From: Prochlorococcus sp. scB243_498I20
GTDB taxonomy: Bacteria > Cyanobacteriota > Cyanobacteriia > PCC-6307 > Cyanobiaceae
Assembly: GCA_000635015.1 (NCBI GenBank)
Contig: JFMR01000108.1
Span: forward strand, 62,001 to 126,000
DNA length: 64,000 nucleotides
Direction: 5' to 3'
Part shown: positions 22,263 to 44,170 of the stretch, piece by piece
Layout of the letters: each line of letters opens with the position of its first letter
Numbering within the stretch: the first letter of the stretch is position 1
Program-made: the position numbers and the translations under genes
Notes under the pieces: model-generated
What the model was told of the DNA's origin: nothing
Database searches by the model: none
What the model saw: only the letters and a program-made list of their open reading frames with translations

Positions 22263-22703
22263 TTATTTAATTAGCCAAAGCGGTATTGTCTCTAATTCTT
22301 TTCCAGTAAAAGAAGCAATAAAAATTGAACCAATTAAACTTATAGAAATGATGATAATTAAAAGAAACAACGAAAACAATTCTCCATTCGAAAAAGGTCT
22401 TCTATTTCCTATTAAATTTTGATTATTAGAATCGATTACTAAATTATTTAAAACGTTAGTATTATTTGTGATCCTAGAGTTTTCTTTTAGTTTATCATCA
22501 TATATTTTCCTTAAATTACTATTATTTAAATGTTCATAAGCTTCAAGAACTTCTTGAAATTTACTTTTAGCAACGTCTATTTCTAATGAAGTTGTGTCGG
22601 GATGCAACTCAATAGAAAGTTTACAAAATGCCTTTCTTAATTCATGATTGGATGCATTTTCATTTACACCTAAAATTTTGTAATAGGAAGTTTCCCCTTT
22701 CAA
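22263..22703 (-). CDS. J-domain protein with C-terminal TM
   Basis: YYKILGVNENASNHELRKAFCKLSIELHPD (HPD motif). Confidence 0.9.
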   Translation of the reverse strand: MKGETSYYKILGVNENASNHELRKAFCKLSIELHPDTTSLEIDVAKSKFQEVLEAYEHLNNSNLRKIYDDKLKENSRITNNTNVLNNLVIDSNNQNLIGNRRPFSNGELFSLFLLIIIISISLIGSIFIASFTGKELETIPLWLIK

Positions 22704-22765
22704 AATAATCTTTTATTAATATTGTAATTCTAATAAATTTTTACTAAATAGAATGCATTTAATGG

Positions 22766-23506
22766 ATGGTTAAAATTCATATATATAACAAAATGAAAAA
22801 ACAAAACATTCCAGAAGAAATTCTTTCATTAATAACTGAAGAAGAAATAAATTTATTTCAAGAGTTACAAATTAAAATTAAAGAATTAAATAATAAGACC
22901 AATCTCACAAGATTAACTGATGGTGATGATTATTGGATATCTCAAGTTTTTGACAGCATTTGGCCATTCAAAGCTTTCACGAATATTAATTTTGATAATA
23001 AAAAATTTTTAGATATTGGATCAGGCTGTGGCTTCCCAGGTTTAGCTTATGCAATAACTCATCCTAATTCTGAGATATACCTAATTGATTCTTTGAAAAA
23101 GAAAACAGATGCAATAAAAATTTTAGTTGAGCAGATCAATTTCAAAAACAATATTCATGTAATCAATGATCGTGTTGAGAATTTAGCTCACCAATCGTCA
23201 ATGAGAAATAATTTTAATATTGCAACAACTAGAGCGGTTAGTAACCCATCAACAGTTTCAGAATATATACTACCAATGTTAAAAAAAGAAGGGTTTGGAG
23301 TTTTATATTGTGGCAAATGGACGAATCAAGAAAGCAAAAATCTAGATAAAACTTTAGAAATATTAGAAGGGAAAGTTAAAGATAAAAAAGAGATACTATT
23401 ACCAAGAAATAAAGGCACCCGAAATATTATTCTTATTCAACCAAAGAATTTTTGCCCTGAAATTTACCCAAGAAAAGTGGGCAAACCTGAAAAAAATCCA
23501 TTATGA
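22766..23506 (+). CDS. rsmG: 16S rRNA (guanine527-N7)-methyltransferase
   Basis: FLDIGSGCGFPGLAYAI motif, NLTRLTD. Confidence 0.93.
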   Translation: MVKIHIYNKMKKQNIPEEILSLITEEEINLFQELQIKIKELNNKTNLTRLTDGDDYWISQVFDSIWPFKAFTNINFDNKKFLDIGSGCGFPGLAYAITHPNSEIYLIDSLKKKTDAIKILVEQINFKNNIHVINDRVENLAHQSSMRNNFNIATTRAVSNPSTVSEYILPMLKKEGFGVLYCGKWTNQESKNLDKTLEILEGKVKDKKEILLPRNKGTRNIILIQPKNFCPEIYPRKVGKPEKNPL

Positions 23507-23508
23507 AA

Positions 23509-24702
23509 TTATTTTCTTGATAATCTTTTAGCATTTTTATCTCCAAACTTTTCTTTTAAAATTCTCAATTTTTTTATAACTTTTTTTGGATTTATATGAC
23601 TTTCTAATACTTTCAATAATTGCCCTTCAGAAACATCTTCATCTAGTAAATTCGCGTTGAATCCTGGGAACCAGTGGCTTCCATTACCAAGCAATTGATA
23701 TCTAGCTCTTGCATATCCTTCCATACCCAACCAATCAATTAAATTTGAAAGCCAAAGCAGAACAGGAATATTAATATTTCCCGGAGTATATTCCCAACTT
23801 GGTAAATTTCTATTCCAATTTTGATGCCACTCTAAACCTAAGGAATTAATTGATTCCTGCCTTAATTTGTTAATGATCTTAGGCACATACTTCTCAGATT
23901 CTGATAACAACGAGACAGCTTCTAAATGCAGAGCAAAATCTGTCTCTTTTGCAATACCGACACTCAAAGTATGGACATTTTGATTTCTTAAGCAAAAAAG
24001 ATCATTAAAAACTATAGGATGAAGTGGTTTACAAAATTCCAACATTTTTCTTGAGGGAGTATGAAGATGTCCCCCTTTATCAGTGGGACTTATTATGAAA
24101 ACCCCAAGATCATGCTTATTGGCTAAATTAATAACCTTTGTATTTTCCTGATTAATGAAATACCAGTGCAAATTTACATAATCAAATAAATTTGTTGATA
24201 TGGCCTTTTCAATAAGTGAAGATTTTCCATGAGTTGAAAATCCAATAGATCCAATTAAATTTTCTTTTTGAAAATTCCTCAAAATATCAATGCAACCCCC
24301 ATCTCGAATAGCCTGATGTAAGTGTTTAGCAGTATTGATACCATGTATTGCTAACAAATCAATTTTTTTAACTTTCAATTTTTCAATGCTAGATAATACA
24401 TCTCGCTCAAAAATTTCCGGATCACTATTTGGTGGAATCTTTGTTTGGATTATATTTGGGATTCTCTTAGTATTCTTAAAACACATCCCTAATTGCACCT
24501 CAGAAGTTCCATAATACTTGGCAGTTTCTACATGACTTAAACCATATTGTGTTGCAAGATCTAATATATTTTCTACTTTATTTTGTTCTTCATATGAAAC
24601 CTCAGAAAAATCTAATTGATCCCAACTCTTTTGAAATCTCATACCACCTAAAGATAAAACAGGAATCTTCAGATTAGTTCTACCAAATCTACGATATTGC
24701 AT
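23509..24702 (-). CDS. Aldo/keto reductase
   Basis: MQYRRFGRTNLKIPVLSLGGMRFQ; 397 aa. Confidence 0.9.
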   Translation of the reverse strand: MQYRRFGRTNLKIPVLSLGGMRFQKSWDQLDFSEVSYEEQNKVENILDLATQYGLSHVETAKYYGTSEVQLGMCFKNTKRIPNIIQTKIPPNSDPEIFERDVLSSIEKLKVKKIDLLAIHGINTAKHLHQAIRDGGCIDILRNFQKENLIGSIGFSTHGKSSLIEKAISTNLFDYVNLHWYFINQENTKVINLANKHDLGVFIISPTDKGGHLHTPSRKMLEFCKPLHPIVFNDLFCLRNQNVHTLSVGIAKETDFALHLEAVSLLSESEKYVPKIINKLRQESINSLGLEWHQNWNRNLPSWEYTPGNINIPVLLWLSNLIDWLGMEGYARARYQLLGNGSHWFPGFNANLLDEDVSEGQLLKVLESHINPKKVIKKLRILKEKFGDKNAKRLSRK

Positions 24703-24712
24703 CTTTTTGATA

Positions 24713-25072
24713 TTAGTGCTTATTCATTCTCGGTGGTTTTCCAAATGTTTGAAACATATCCCTATCGAGGCTATTCTCTAAATCATCTAATTCTTCAAAT
24801 TTAACCCAATGAATACAATCAACAGGGCATGTATCTATTGCTTCTTGTATGACATCAGAACTATCTCCATCTTGCCTAATAGCTCTACTTCTACCATGAA
24901 ATTCATCAACTGTGAAAGTGTTCGAAGCGACGTGAACACAGTATCGACATCCAATACACTTTGCTTCATCAACCCATATAGCTTTTTCGGCTAACTGACC
25001 ACCTAAAACGGGCTCATAGCCTGAAATCTCAATATTTTCTTCAGTATTATGAAATGGATCCGTAAAATCCAT
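24713..25072 (-). CDS. 4Fe-4S ferredoxin
   Basis: CIGCRYCVHVASNTF...DTCPVDCIHWV. Confidence 0.9.
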   Translation of the reverse strand: MDFTDPFHNTEENIEISGYEPVLGGQLAEKAIWVDEAKCIGCRYCVHVASNTFTVDEFHGRSRAIRQDGDSSDVIQEAIDTCPVDCIHWVKFEELDDLENSLDRDMFQTFGKPPRMNKH

Positions 25073-25081
25073 ATTTTGACA

Positions 25082-25474
25082 TTAGATTTCCCACTTGGTT
25101 AAGACCAATTCAATAGAACCATCATTTTTATTTTTTTGCTCTACGATTTGGTATCCATCTTCTTGCGTTTTAGAGATGATTGTTTGGTAAGCATACATTT
25201 GTGTAACTTTTGAGATAAATCTTTCTACTGGAATCTCAAATTTCCATAGATCAAGGTCAGTAACTAATTCATATGCATTGGAATTGTTATCCCATTTAAA
25301 TCCAACTTGGGTATCACCGGGTAAATTCATACTTATATCAACAGCTGTAAATTGACCTTTATATCCTTTTACAAACTTTTCTTCTTGGTTAATACTATAA
25401 CCGAAATGATTTAAAGCTTTAATTAAAGGCTCTACTTCTTTGAGCTGAGTTTTAATTGTACTAAAATGTGACAT
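25082..25474 (-). CDS. ycf35: DUF1257 / Ycf35 family protein
   Basis: MSHFSTIKTQLKEVEPLIKALNHFGY. Confidence 0.9.
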   Translation of the reverse strand: MSHFSTIKTQLKEVEPLIKALNHFGYSINQEEKFVKGYKGQFTAVDISMNLPGDTQVGFKWDNNSNAYELVTDLDLWKFEIPVERFISKVTQMYAYQTIISKTQEDGYQIVEQKNKNDGSIELVLTKWEI

Positions 25475-25676
25475 TAGATTCGTTATTTAATTGTGTTAAG
25501 TTTTCACTTTGATTAGAGATGAAAGCATCAGAAGTTTTATTCTTAACTGTTACTTTACCAAGAGCATCTTCGAGATTTTTTGTAGCTTCATTGCATGAAT
25601 TACCTGTAAATCCCTCAACAGTCTCTTCAACTCTTCCGTCTTGATGAATTTTGAATCTCAATGTTTTTTGAGGCAT
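25461..25676 (-). CDS. DUF2997 family protein (start likely ATG at 25676, MPQKTLRFKI)
   Basis: Small protein paired with ycf35; ORF track begins at TTG 25685. Confidence 0.8.
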   Translation of the reverse strand: MPQKTLRFKIHQDGRVEETVEGFTGNSCNEATKNLEDALGKVTVKNKTSDAFISNQSENLTQLNNESNVTF

Positions 25677-25683
25677 TAAATTC

Positions 25684-25698
25684 AAGTACTGAGTACTT
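25684..25698. promoter_or_regulatory. Perfect palindrome AAGTACT-G-AGTACTT upstream of the DUF2997/ycf35/ferredoxin unit
   Basis: 7+1+7 inverted repeat ending about 8 bp before the ATG. Confidence 0.4.
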
Positions 25699-25822
25699 TT
25701 ACTTTATATACAATAACGAAATTTTTTTGTTTCAGTTGGTACAAGTTAATTTATTTTAATTTTTATAGTGAATATCTGATAAATTAATTATTTATGTAGC
25801 ATTCTCGTAAAAATTATTATTA

Positions 25823-26590
25823 TTAATTATAAAAACCTTGCATCCCCATTGAATCAAGAGCGGTTTTTGCTTCTTCCATAACGGATGGCTCTTTATCGAA
25901 AAGGGCTATCTTTGTACATTCATCAACAAAACTTTCTTGCAATGTATTGTTTAATTTTTCGTACAACCTACACAATGACCAAATGCAATTACTTCGTACG
26001 CCCGATTCATTATCAATCTTTAAACTTATTAAAAGTTGTTCTGCTGCTAATTGAGCGTTCTCAAAAGAAACATTTCCAATTTCAGCTAAAGAACTAGATG
26101 ACCATAACCTTACGGCAGCCACATCATTCTTTAAAGCATTTATTAATGGTCCTAAAACAATTTGGTTATCATAATTAGCTAAGCTCCATGCAGTCGCTCT
26201 TCTGACATAAGCATTGTCATCAGTCTTCAAAAGACTGACAAGTTTTTGAACCGCGCTAGGACATGGATTACGTCCTAAAGCATATACCGCACTCATTCTT
26301 TCTACAGGGCAAGGTTGGTCAAGCAATGGTAATAAAAGGGGGAAAGATCTTTGATCTCGATACTCACAAAATATTCTTAAGCCTTGTATTCTCTCTTCTC
26401 TATTACCTTTGAGCATTTTTAAAGCTTCATCACACTCTTGAGTAATATTTAAATCTTTTGAAAAAACATCTTCATCAATTTGCTCTAAAGGATCAATTTC
26501 AATCTCTAAAGCCAATTCTCTGGCTAAAACATCTGGATCAACAGCGATTTCAGCTAAGCTTTCTTGATGAGGATCCTTTTCTTTTGTCAT
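25823..26590 (-). CDS. HEAT-repeat (PBS lyase-like/NblB-like) protein
   Basis: Repeated HEAT units (VERMSAVYALGRNPCPSAVQKLVSLLKTDDNAYVRRATAWSLANYDN...). Confidence 0.85.
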   Translation of the reverse strand: MTKEKDPHQESLAEIAVDPDVLARELALEIEIDPLEQIDEDVFSKDLNITQECDEALKMLKGNREERIQGLRIFCEYRDQRSFPLLLPLLDQPCPVERMSAVYALGRNPCPSAVQKLVSLLKTDDNAYVRRATAWSLANYDNQIVLGPLINALKNDVAAVRLWSSSSLAEIGNVSFENAQLAAEQLLISLKIDNESGVRSNCIWSLCRLYEKLNNTLQESFVDECTKIALFDKEPSVMEEAKTALDSMGMQGFYN

Positions 26591-26608
26591 TTTCAGAATC
26601 TAATAATA

Positions 26609-26755
26609 TTAATTCATTGGAGCAGGTGACATCATATCTCCTGGCAGCCAAATTCTTGCACTAACCGCAAAGAATGCAATTCCAAAAAGCGTGACGATAG
26701 CAAAAGGTAAAATTTTTGTCTTAATAAAACCCAAAAATTCAAATTTAATTAACAT
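26609..26755 (-). CDS. Small single-TM protein, 48 aa
   Basis: MLIKFEFLGFIKTKILPFAIVTLFGIAFFAVSARIWLPGDMMSPAPMN; missed by ORF track length cutoff. Confidence 0.65.
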   Translation of the reverse strand: MLIKFEFLGFIKTKILPFAIVTLFGIAFFAVSARIWLPGDMMSPAPMN

Positions 26756-26817
26756 AATGATAACCTTTTTAAGAGACTTTTAAAAAATTTTTTAAGATAA
26801 TCTTTTCTAAAATAATG

Positions 26818-27876
<1,059 letters not shown>

Positions 27877-27893
27877 TTATTTCAAAATTATTT

Positions 27894-28049
<156 letters not shown>

Positions 28050-28101
28050 TTACAAATTTAAAAAATTCATTCTAATCACTAAAAATAATAATAGATAATA
28101 T

Positions 28102-32229
<4,128 letters not shown>

Positions 32230-32236
32230 TTAAAGA

Positions 32237-37473
<5,237 letters not shown>

Positions 37474-37708
37474 CCAAGAAAACCTGCGATTTTGTGAGAT
37501 TTACTATTTACTTTTAATCTACTTAAATTTTGTTCTTTAACTTCTCATTTAATATTAAATCAACTATTAAATCTCGAATTCAACAAAAAATCAATCTAAT
37601 AAAGAAGAATTAAATTTTATTAAATGTTAATAAAAGATTAAATGTGCAAGTTAAAGCAAAAAAATTAAGAGAAATATCAAGTAATTACTTATATTAACAG
37701 CTGCTATG

Positions 37709-38503
37709 TCAAATTAACAAGTCAAATTTAAACAAATCTTCAGCATTCTTAGATGACTCTCTAGCAATTGTGAGTAATTCAGTAGATCTTAAATCTGCCA
37801 TAAAATTAGCAACATTTTCAACAAATGCAGGTTCATTTCTTTTACCCCTATGAGGAACAGGAGCTAAAAATGGTGAGTCAGTTTCAATTAGGTATTTATC
37901 ATTAGGGACTATTTTGGCACACTCATGAATTTCATGTGCTTTTGGGAAAGTTACTATTCCACTAAAACTGATGTAAAATCCAAGATCCAAAAATTGCTTC
38001 ATTTCTTCTGGAGTTCCTGTCCAACAATGGAGTACACCATTAGGACATTTTCCTTTTTTAGAAAGATCACTACATATCTCAATCATTTCATTTGCAGCAT
38101 CTCTGCAATGGATAATTACAGGCAATTTAAGTTCATAAGCTAACTCCATTTGAGGAATAAGTGCTTCAATTTGCTGTGTTTTATTTTCATTCTTAAAAAA
38201 ATCCAAGCCTAATTCCCCAATAGCTACAACTCGTATATCCTCCTGTGCTGATTTTCTTAAAATAGATTTTGAGCTTTCTTCCCATTTTTTTGCTTCTAGC
38301 GGGTGTAAGCCAACTGAATAGTAAATTTCATTAAATTCTTGAGATATTTTTTTCAACTTTGGAATTTCTGTTAATTCACAACAAGCATGAACTAATTTTT
38401 TTACACCTCTTGAGCGCAATCTTAGTACAACATCTTCAAGATCTTTTTCGAAATTTTCAAATATTAAATGACAGTGTGAGTCTATGAGTTCGATATCGCT
38501 CAT
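37709..38503 (-). CDS. tatD: TatD family hydrolase
   Basis: IDSHCHL, IHCRDA, LIETDSPFLAP. Confidence 0.95.
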   Translation of the reverse strand: MSDIELIDSHCHLIFENFEKDLEDVVLRLRSRGVKKLVHACCELTEIPKLKKISQEFNEIYYSVGLHPLEAKKWEESSKSILRKSAQEDIRVVAIGELGLDFFKNENKTQQIEALIPQMELAYELKLPVIIHCRDAANEMIEICSDLSKKGKCPNGVLHCWTGTPEEMKQFLDLGFYISFSGIVTFPKAHEIHECAKIVPNDKYLIETDSPFLAPVPHRGKRNEPAFVENVANFMADLRSTELLTIARESSKNAEDLFKFDLLI

Positions 38504-38520
38504 AATCTTGATATGCCTTT

Positions 38521-38814
38521 TTACTTTGTGATAAGAGTATTTTTGACAAAATTATTAATTTTTGATTTTTTATTGGCACCGTTATTCTTGTGAAGGACAT
38601 TTTTTTTAACTGCTTTATCAATTAAGCTAAAAGCTTTATTAAGACTTGTTTTCACTAAATTTTTATTTTCATCATTAGGTTCTTTTTTATATTTTTCGCA
38701 ATTTTCTAAAGTTTTTTTAGTAAAAGTTCTTACTGTAGATTTGTATGACTTATTGATAAGACGATTTCTTTCAGCAATTTGGATTCTCTTTTTTGCAGAT
38801 TTGTTATTGGCCAC
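38521..38814 (-). CDS. rpsT: 30S ribosomal protein S20 (GTG start at 38814; ORF track extends upstream to 38871)
   Basis: VANNKSAKKRIQIAERNRLINKSYKSTVRTFTKK aligns with the S20 N-terminus. Confidence 0.93.
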   Translation of the reverse strand: MANNKSAKKRIQIAERNRLINKSYKSTVRTFTKKTLENCEKYKKEPNDENKNLVKTSLNKAFSLIDKAVKKNVLHKNNGANKKSKINNFVKNTLITK

Positions 38815-38815
38815 A

Positions 38816-38871
38816 AAGGATACCTTGATAGTAGATACTAAATAATAACAAATAGATCGACTACTAATCAA
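38816..38871 (-). promoter_or_regulatory. rpsT leader with two nested inverted repeats
   Basis: AAGG-TAT-CCTT over the SD, plus TTGATTAGTAG/CTACTATCAA arms about 26 nt apart with one bulge. Confidence 0.45.
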
Positions 38872-38934
38872 TCATATATAATTTAAAGAGCTATTAAATT
38901 GGACAAGAGCCTTTCAATTTGAAAAATTAAGAAT

Positions 38935-40221
38935 ATGAAGATCATAAATAATAAAGAATACGCTATCCAAGAGTTAAAAAGGATTGCTACTCGAACTGAC
39001 TCAGAAAACAATAATAAAATAAATGCAATTGTAGAAGAAATACTTCAAGAGGTAAAAAATTATGGAGATATGGCAGTGGAAAAATATACCAGAAAATTTG
39101 ATGGTTTTAACCCTGACCCTATGCAAGTCAGTAAAGAGGAATTAAAGGATGCATGGAATGAAATTGATAGCAATTTAAAAAGCTCTCTTGAGTTAGCCTA
39201 TAACAGAGTTAAAAAATTCCATGAAAAAGAAATTCCATCATCCTTCACTTTAAAAGGAGAACATGGCGATACAGTCCAACGGAGATGGTTACCAGTGAAA
39301 AATGCAGGTATTTATATCCCCGGAGGTAGAGCTGCTTATCCAAGTACTGTTTTAATGAATGCAATACCTGCAACAGTAGCAGGAGTTGAAGAAATCATAA
39401 TGGTATCTCCTGGAAATAGAGAAGGTAAAATAAACAAAACTGTACTAGCTGCAGCTCACCTATCAGGAATCAATAAAGTTTTTAGAATTGGTGGAGCTCA
39501 AGCAATTGGTGCTCTAGCATTTGGCACAAATCAAATCAATAAAGTTGATGTTATTACAGGTCCAGGGAATATTTATGTAACTACTGCAAAAAAACTAATT
39601 TATGGCTCTACAGGAATTGATTCTTTGGCAGGTCCAAGTGAAATATTAATCATTGCAGATGAAACAGCTAAAAGCACTCTAATAGCATCTGATTTACTTG
39701 CACAAGCAGAACATGATCCTTTAGCGTCTTCAATACTTTTAACTACTTCAAATAAACAGGCAAAAGAAGTATTAGGAGAAATTTATAAAAAAATAGATAA
39801 TCATCCAAGAAAAGAAATTTGCTTGGATTCAATAAAAAATTGGGGATTAATTGTTGTTTGCGACAATTACAAATCATGTATCGAACTAAGCAATAACTTT
39901 GCTCCAGAACACCTAGAGATATTAGCTTTAGATTCAAAAAAGATTCTTCAAGGCATAGAAAATGCAGGTGCAATATTTTTAGGGAAATGGACCCCAGAAG
40001 CTGTGGGAGATTATCTTGCCGGACCAAATCATACTTTACCAACATCAGGAAATTCTAGATTTAGCGGTTCTCTAGGAGTTGAAACTTTTATGAAAAATAC
40101 TTCAATAATAGAGTTTAATGAAAAAAGTTTAAAAGCTACCAGCCTTGATATTATTAACCTCGCTAATAGTGAGGGATTACATAGCCATGCTAATTCAGTA
40201 AAAATAAGATTTGAAGATTAA
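38935..40221 (+). CDS. hisD: Histidinol dehydrogenase
   Basis: 428 aa; [39 protein letters not shown]. Confidence 0.97.
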   Translation: MKIINNKEYAIQELKRIATRTDSENNNKINAIVEEILQEVKNYGDMAVEKYTRKFDGFNPDPMQVSKEELKDAWNEIDSNLKSSLELAYNRVKKFHEKEIPSSFTLKGEHGDTVQRRWLPVKNAGIYIPGGRAAYPSTVLMNAIPATVAGVEEIIMVSPGNREGKINKTVLAAAHLSGINKVFRIGGAQAIGALAFGTNQINKVDVITGPGNIYVTTAKKLIYGSTGIDSLAGPSEILIIADETAKSTLIASDLLAQAEHDPLASSILLTTSNKQAKEVLGEIYKKIDNHPRKEICLDSIKNWGLIVVCDNYKSCIELSNNFAPEHLEILALDSKKILQGIENAGAIFLGKWTPEAVGDYLAGPNHTLPTSGNSRFSGSLGVETFMKNTSIIEFNEKSLKATSLDIINLANSEGLHSHANSVKIRFED

Positions 40222-40931
40222 CAAACTTTTGAGGGAGAATAAACAACTGGAATACTGTTTTCAACTTTACCGACCAATACTTTGTCTGTAAGATCAACAA
40301 ATAATCCATTCTCTAATACACCCGGAATATTATTGAGACTCAATTCAGTATCTTTTGGATTCTTAATACCATCATTAAACAATACATCTAGAATTAGATT
40401 GCCCTGATCAGTAACAACTGGACCAGCTTTTTTTGTAGCCATTCTTAGACTAGAGCTACCTTTCATCTCTGAGATAATATCCTGCACTTGTTTCCAAGCA
40501 TTTGGGAGGACCTCTACAGGTAAAGGAAATGATTCATTTAAGTTTTCTACAAGTTTAGTTTCGTCAACTACGATCAACAATTGATCAGCTTTAGTTGCCA
40601 CTAACTTTTCTCTAACATGACATGCCCCACCTCCTTTTATTAATTGAAATCCCGGATCAACTTCATCTGCTCCATCAATAGCTAAATCGATTTGGGAAAC
40701 AGAAGCTAAATCGATAAGAGGTATATCCAGTTCAAGAGCTAAAACTTCTGACTGAAAGGAAGTTGCAACACCTCTTATATTTTTAAGTTTTCCAGAACGT
40801 ATTTCGTCCGCAAGACTTTTTATCATAAGAGCAGCAGTAGATCCAGATCCTAATCCAAGTATCATGTCATTTTTTACTTCCTTAATTGCTGCATCAGCAA
40901 CTATTTTTTTCATTTGAGTTTGTGAATCCAA
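40218..40931 (-). CDS. rpiA: Ribose-5-phosphate isomerase A
   Basis: [30 protein letters not shown]. Confidence 0.97.
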   Translation of the reverse strand: MDSQTQMKKIVADAAIKEVKNDMILGLGSGSTAALMIKSLADEIRSGKLKNIRGVATSFQSEVLALELDIPLIDLASVSQIDLAIDGADEVDPGFQLIKGGGACHVREKLVATKADQLLIVVDETKLVENLNESFPLPVEVLPNAWKQVQDIISEMKGSSSLRMATKKAGPVVTDQGNLILDVLFNDGIKNPKDTELSLNNIPGVLENGLFVDLTDKVLVGKVENSIPVVYSPSKVC

Positions 40932-40976
40932 AATTTTTCTTCTATGTTTATAAATTATTAAATTTCAATGGGTGAT

Positions 40977-42107
<1,131 letters not shown>

Positions 42108-42264
42108 CTATTTAAAAGTTTATAAATGCATTAAATAAATCTAATTGAAGAAAATTATTATTGTTGTTTTTTTGTTTACATCCATAAAATACAAATTTTC
42201 GAAATCTTATAGAAAAAAATTTTTTATGTGTGAAAATTAATTTAAATCAAGTTAATAGATAAAT

Positions 42265-42732
42265 TTGAATAAAGAAAACAAAAGTAAACTAGAAGCTTTA
42301 TTAGAAAAAGTTGCCAATGAATGGGATTTAGAAATCTGCGGTATAAATATACAAACTAATCGAAATCCAATAGTTATTGAAATAACTATAAGAAAAACTG
42401 ATGGGGATGACATTTCCTTAGATGATTGTGCGCTATTTAATACCCCAGCATCTGACGAAATAGAAAAATCAAATCTTTTAAATTGTTCATATGTCTTAGA
42501 AATTAGTAGTCAAGGGGTCAGTGATGAACTAACCTCAGAAAGAGACTTCAAAACTTTTAAAGGTTTTCCAGTTAATGTTGAGTTAAACCAAAAGAATTCA
42601 AAAATAAAATTTCTGAATGGTTTACTTTATGAAAAGTCTAAAGATTATTTAGCCATTAACATAAAAGGTAAGATTAAAAAAATCCCTTTTGATGAAGTAC
42701 TAAAAATTAGTCTTTGTACATTAAAAGATTAA
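42265..42732 (+). CDS. rimP: Ribosome maturation factor RimP
   Basis: 155 aa; [26 protein letters not shown]; upstream of nusA. Confidence 0.92.
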   Translation: MNKENKSKLEALLEKVANEWDLEICGINIQTNRNPIVIEITIRKTDGDDISLDDCALFNTPASDEIEKSNLLNCSYVLEISSQGVSDELTSERDFKTFKGFPVNVELNQKNSKIKFLNGLLYEKSKDYLAINIKGKIKKIPFDEVLKISLCTLKD

Positions 42733-42766
42733 TTATTTTCAACCATTATTCAAATCCCCATCATAG

Positions 42767-44170
42767 ATGGCATTAGTTATTCTCCCAGGTTTAAACAATC
42801 TCATTGAAGACATTAGTGAGGAAAAAAAGTTACCTCCTAATATCGTAGAATTAGCCTTACGCGAAGCTTTATTAAAAGGATACGAAAAATATAGAAAAAC
42901 TTTTTACATTGGAGCTAACCAAGATCCATTTGATGAAGAGTATTTCAGTAATTTTGATGTTGGACTAGATCTAGATGAAGAAGGTTATAGGATATTGTCG
43001 AGTAAAATAATTGTTGAAGAAGTTGAGAGCGAAGATCATCAAATATCTCTTGTAGAAGTTAAACAAGTAGCTAATGATGCGCAAATAGGCGACACAGTTG
43101 TTTTAGACGTTACTCCAGAAAAAAAGGAATTTGGGCGAATGGCTGCTTCGACAACAAAGCAAGTTTTAGCCCAAAAATTAAGAGATCAACAACGAAAAAT
43201 GATCCAAGAAGAATTTGCGGATTTGGAAGATCCTGTTTTAACTGCAAGAGTTATAAGATTTGAAAGACAATCAGTAATTATGGGAGTTAGTTCGGGTATT
43301 GGTAGACCTGAAGTAGAGGCTGAACTTCCCAAGAGAGATCAATTACCAAATGATAACTATAGAGCAAATGCAACTTTCAAAGTATTTTTGAAAGAAGTTA
43401 GCGAAATTGCAAGAAAAGGGCCGCAACTTTTTGTAAGTAGAGCAAATGCTGGTTTAGTGGTTTATTTATTTGAAAATGAAGTCCCGGAAATTCAAGAAGG
43501 CACAGTTAAAATTATTGCTGTTTCAAGAGAAGCCAACCCTCCTTCAAGAGCTGTTGGGCCAAGAACAAAAGTAGCTGTTGATAGCGCCGAAGAAGAAGTG
43601 GACCCTGTAGGTGCCTGTATTGGAGCTAGAGGAGCAAGAATTCAACAAGTAGTAAATGAATTAAGAGGAGAAAAAATTGATGTTATTAAATGGTCATCTA
43701 ATCCAATACAGTATATTTTAAACTCTTTAAGTCCTGCGAAAGTAGATCAAGTAAGACTTGTAGACCCAGCAGGGCAACATGCGCACGTACTTGTTCCACC
43801 TGATCAATTAAGTCTCGCAATTGGTAGAGAAGGTCAAAATGTAAGACTTGCCGCAAGATTAACTGGTTGGAAGATTGACGTTAAAAACTCACATGAATAC
43901 GATCAGGAAGCAGAAGATGCTGCAGTCTCTGAATTAATCATTCAAAGGGAAGAAGAAGAGAATCTCCAGAGAGAAGCTGAAATAAGGTTAGAAGCAGAAC
44001 AAGCTGAGCGTGCGGCAGAAGATGCAAGATTAAGAGAGCTTTATCCCCTTCCCGAAGATGAAGAAGAATATGGAGAGGAACAATACGAAGGAGAAGAATT
44101 CACAGATAATGATCCATTAGAGACTGTTCAAGATACTGAGATATCTGCCAAAGAGGAGAAAAAACGGTGA
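42767..44170 (+). CDS. nusA: Transcription termination/antitermination factor NusA
   Basis: S1 and KH domains (GACIGARGARIQQVVNELRGEKIDVI). Confidence 0.97.
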   Translation: MALVILPGLNNLIEDISEEKKLPPNIVELALREALLKGYEKYRKTFYIGANQDPFDEEYFSNFDVGLDLDEEGYRILSSKIIVEEVESEDHQISLVEVKQVANDAQIGDTVVLDVTPEKKEFGRMAASTTKQVLAQKLRDQQRKMIQEEFADLEDPVLTARVIRFERQSVIMGVSSGIGRPEVEAELPKRDQLPNDNYRANATFKVFLKEVSEIARKGPQLFVSRANAGLVVYLFENEVPEIQEGTVKIIAVSREANPPSRAVGPRTKVAVDSAEEEVDPVGACIGARGARIQQVVNELRGEKIDVIKWSSNPIQYILNSLSPAKVDQVRLVDPAGQHAHVLVPPDQLSLAIGREGQNVRLAARLTGWKIDVKNSHEYDQEAEDAAVSELIIQREEEENLQREAEIRLEAEQAERAAEDARLRELYPLPEDEEEYGEEQYEGEEFTDNDPLETVQDTEISAKEEKKR

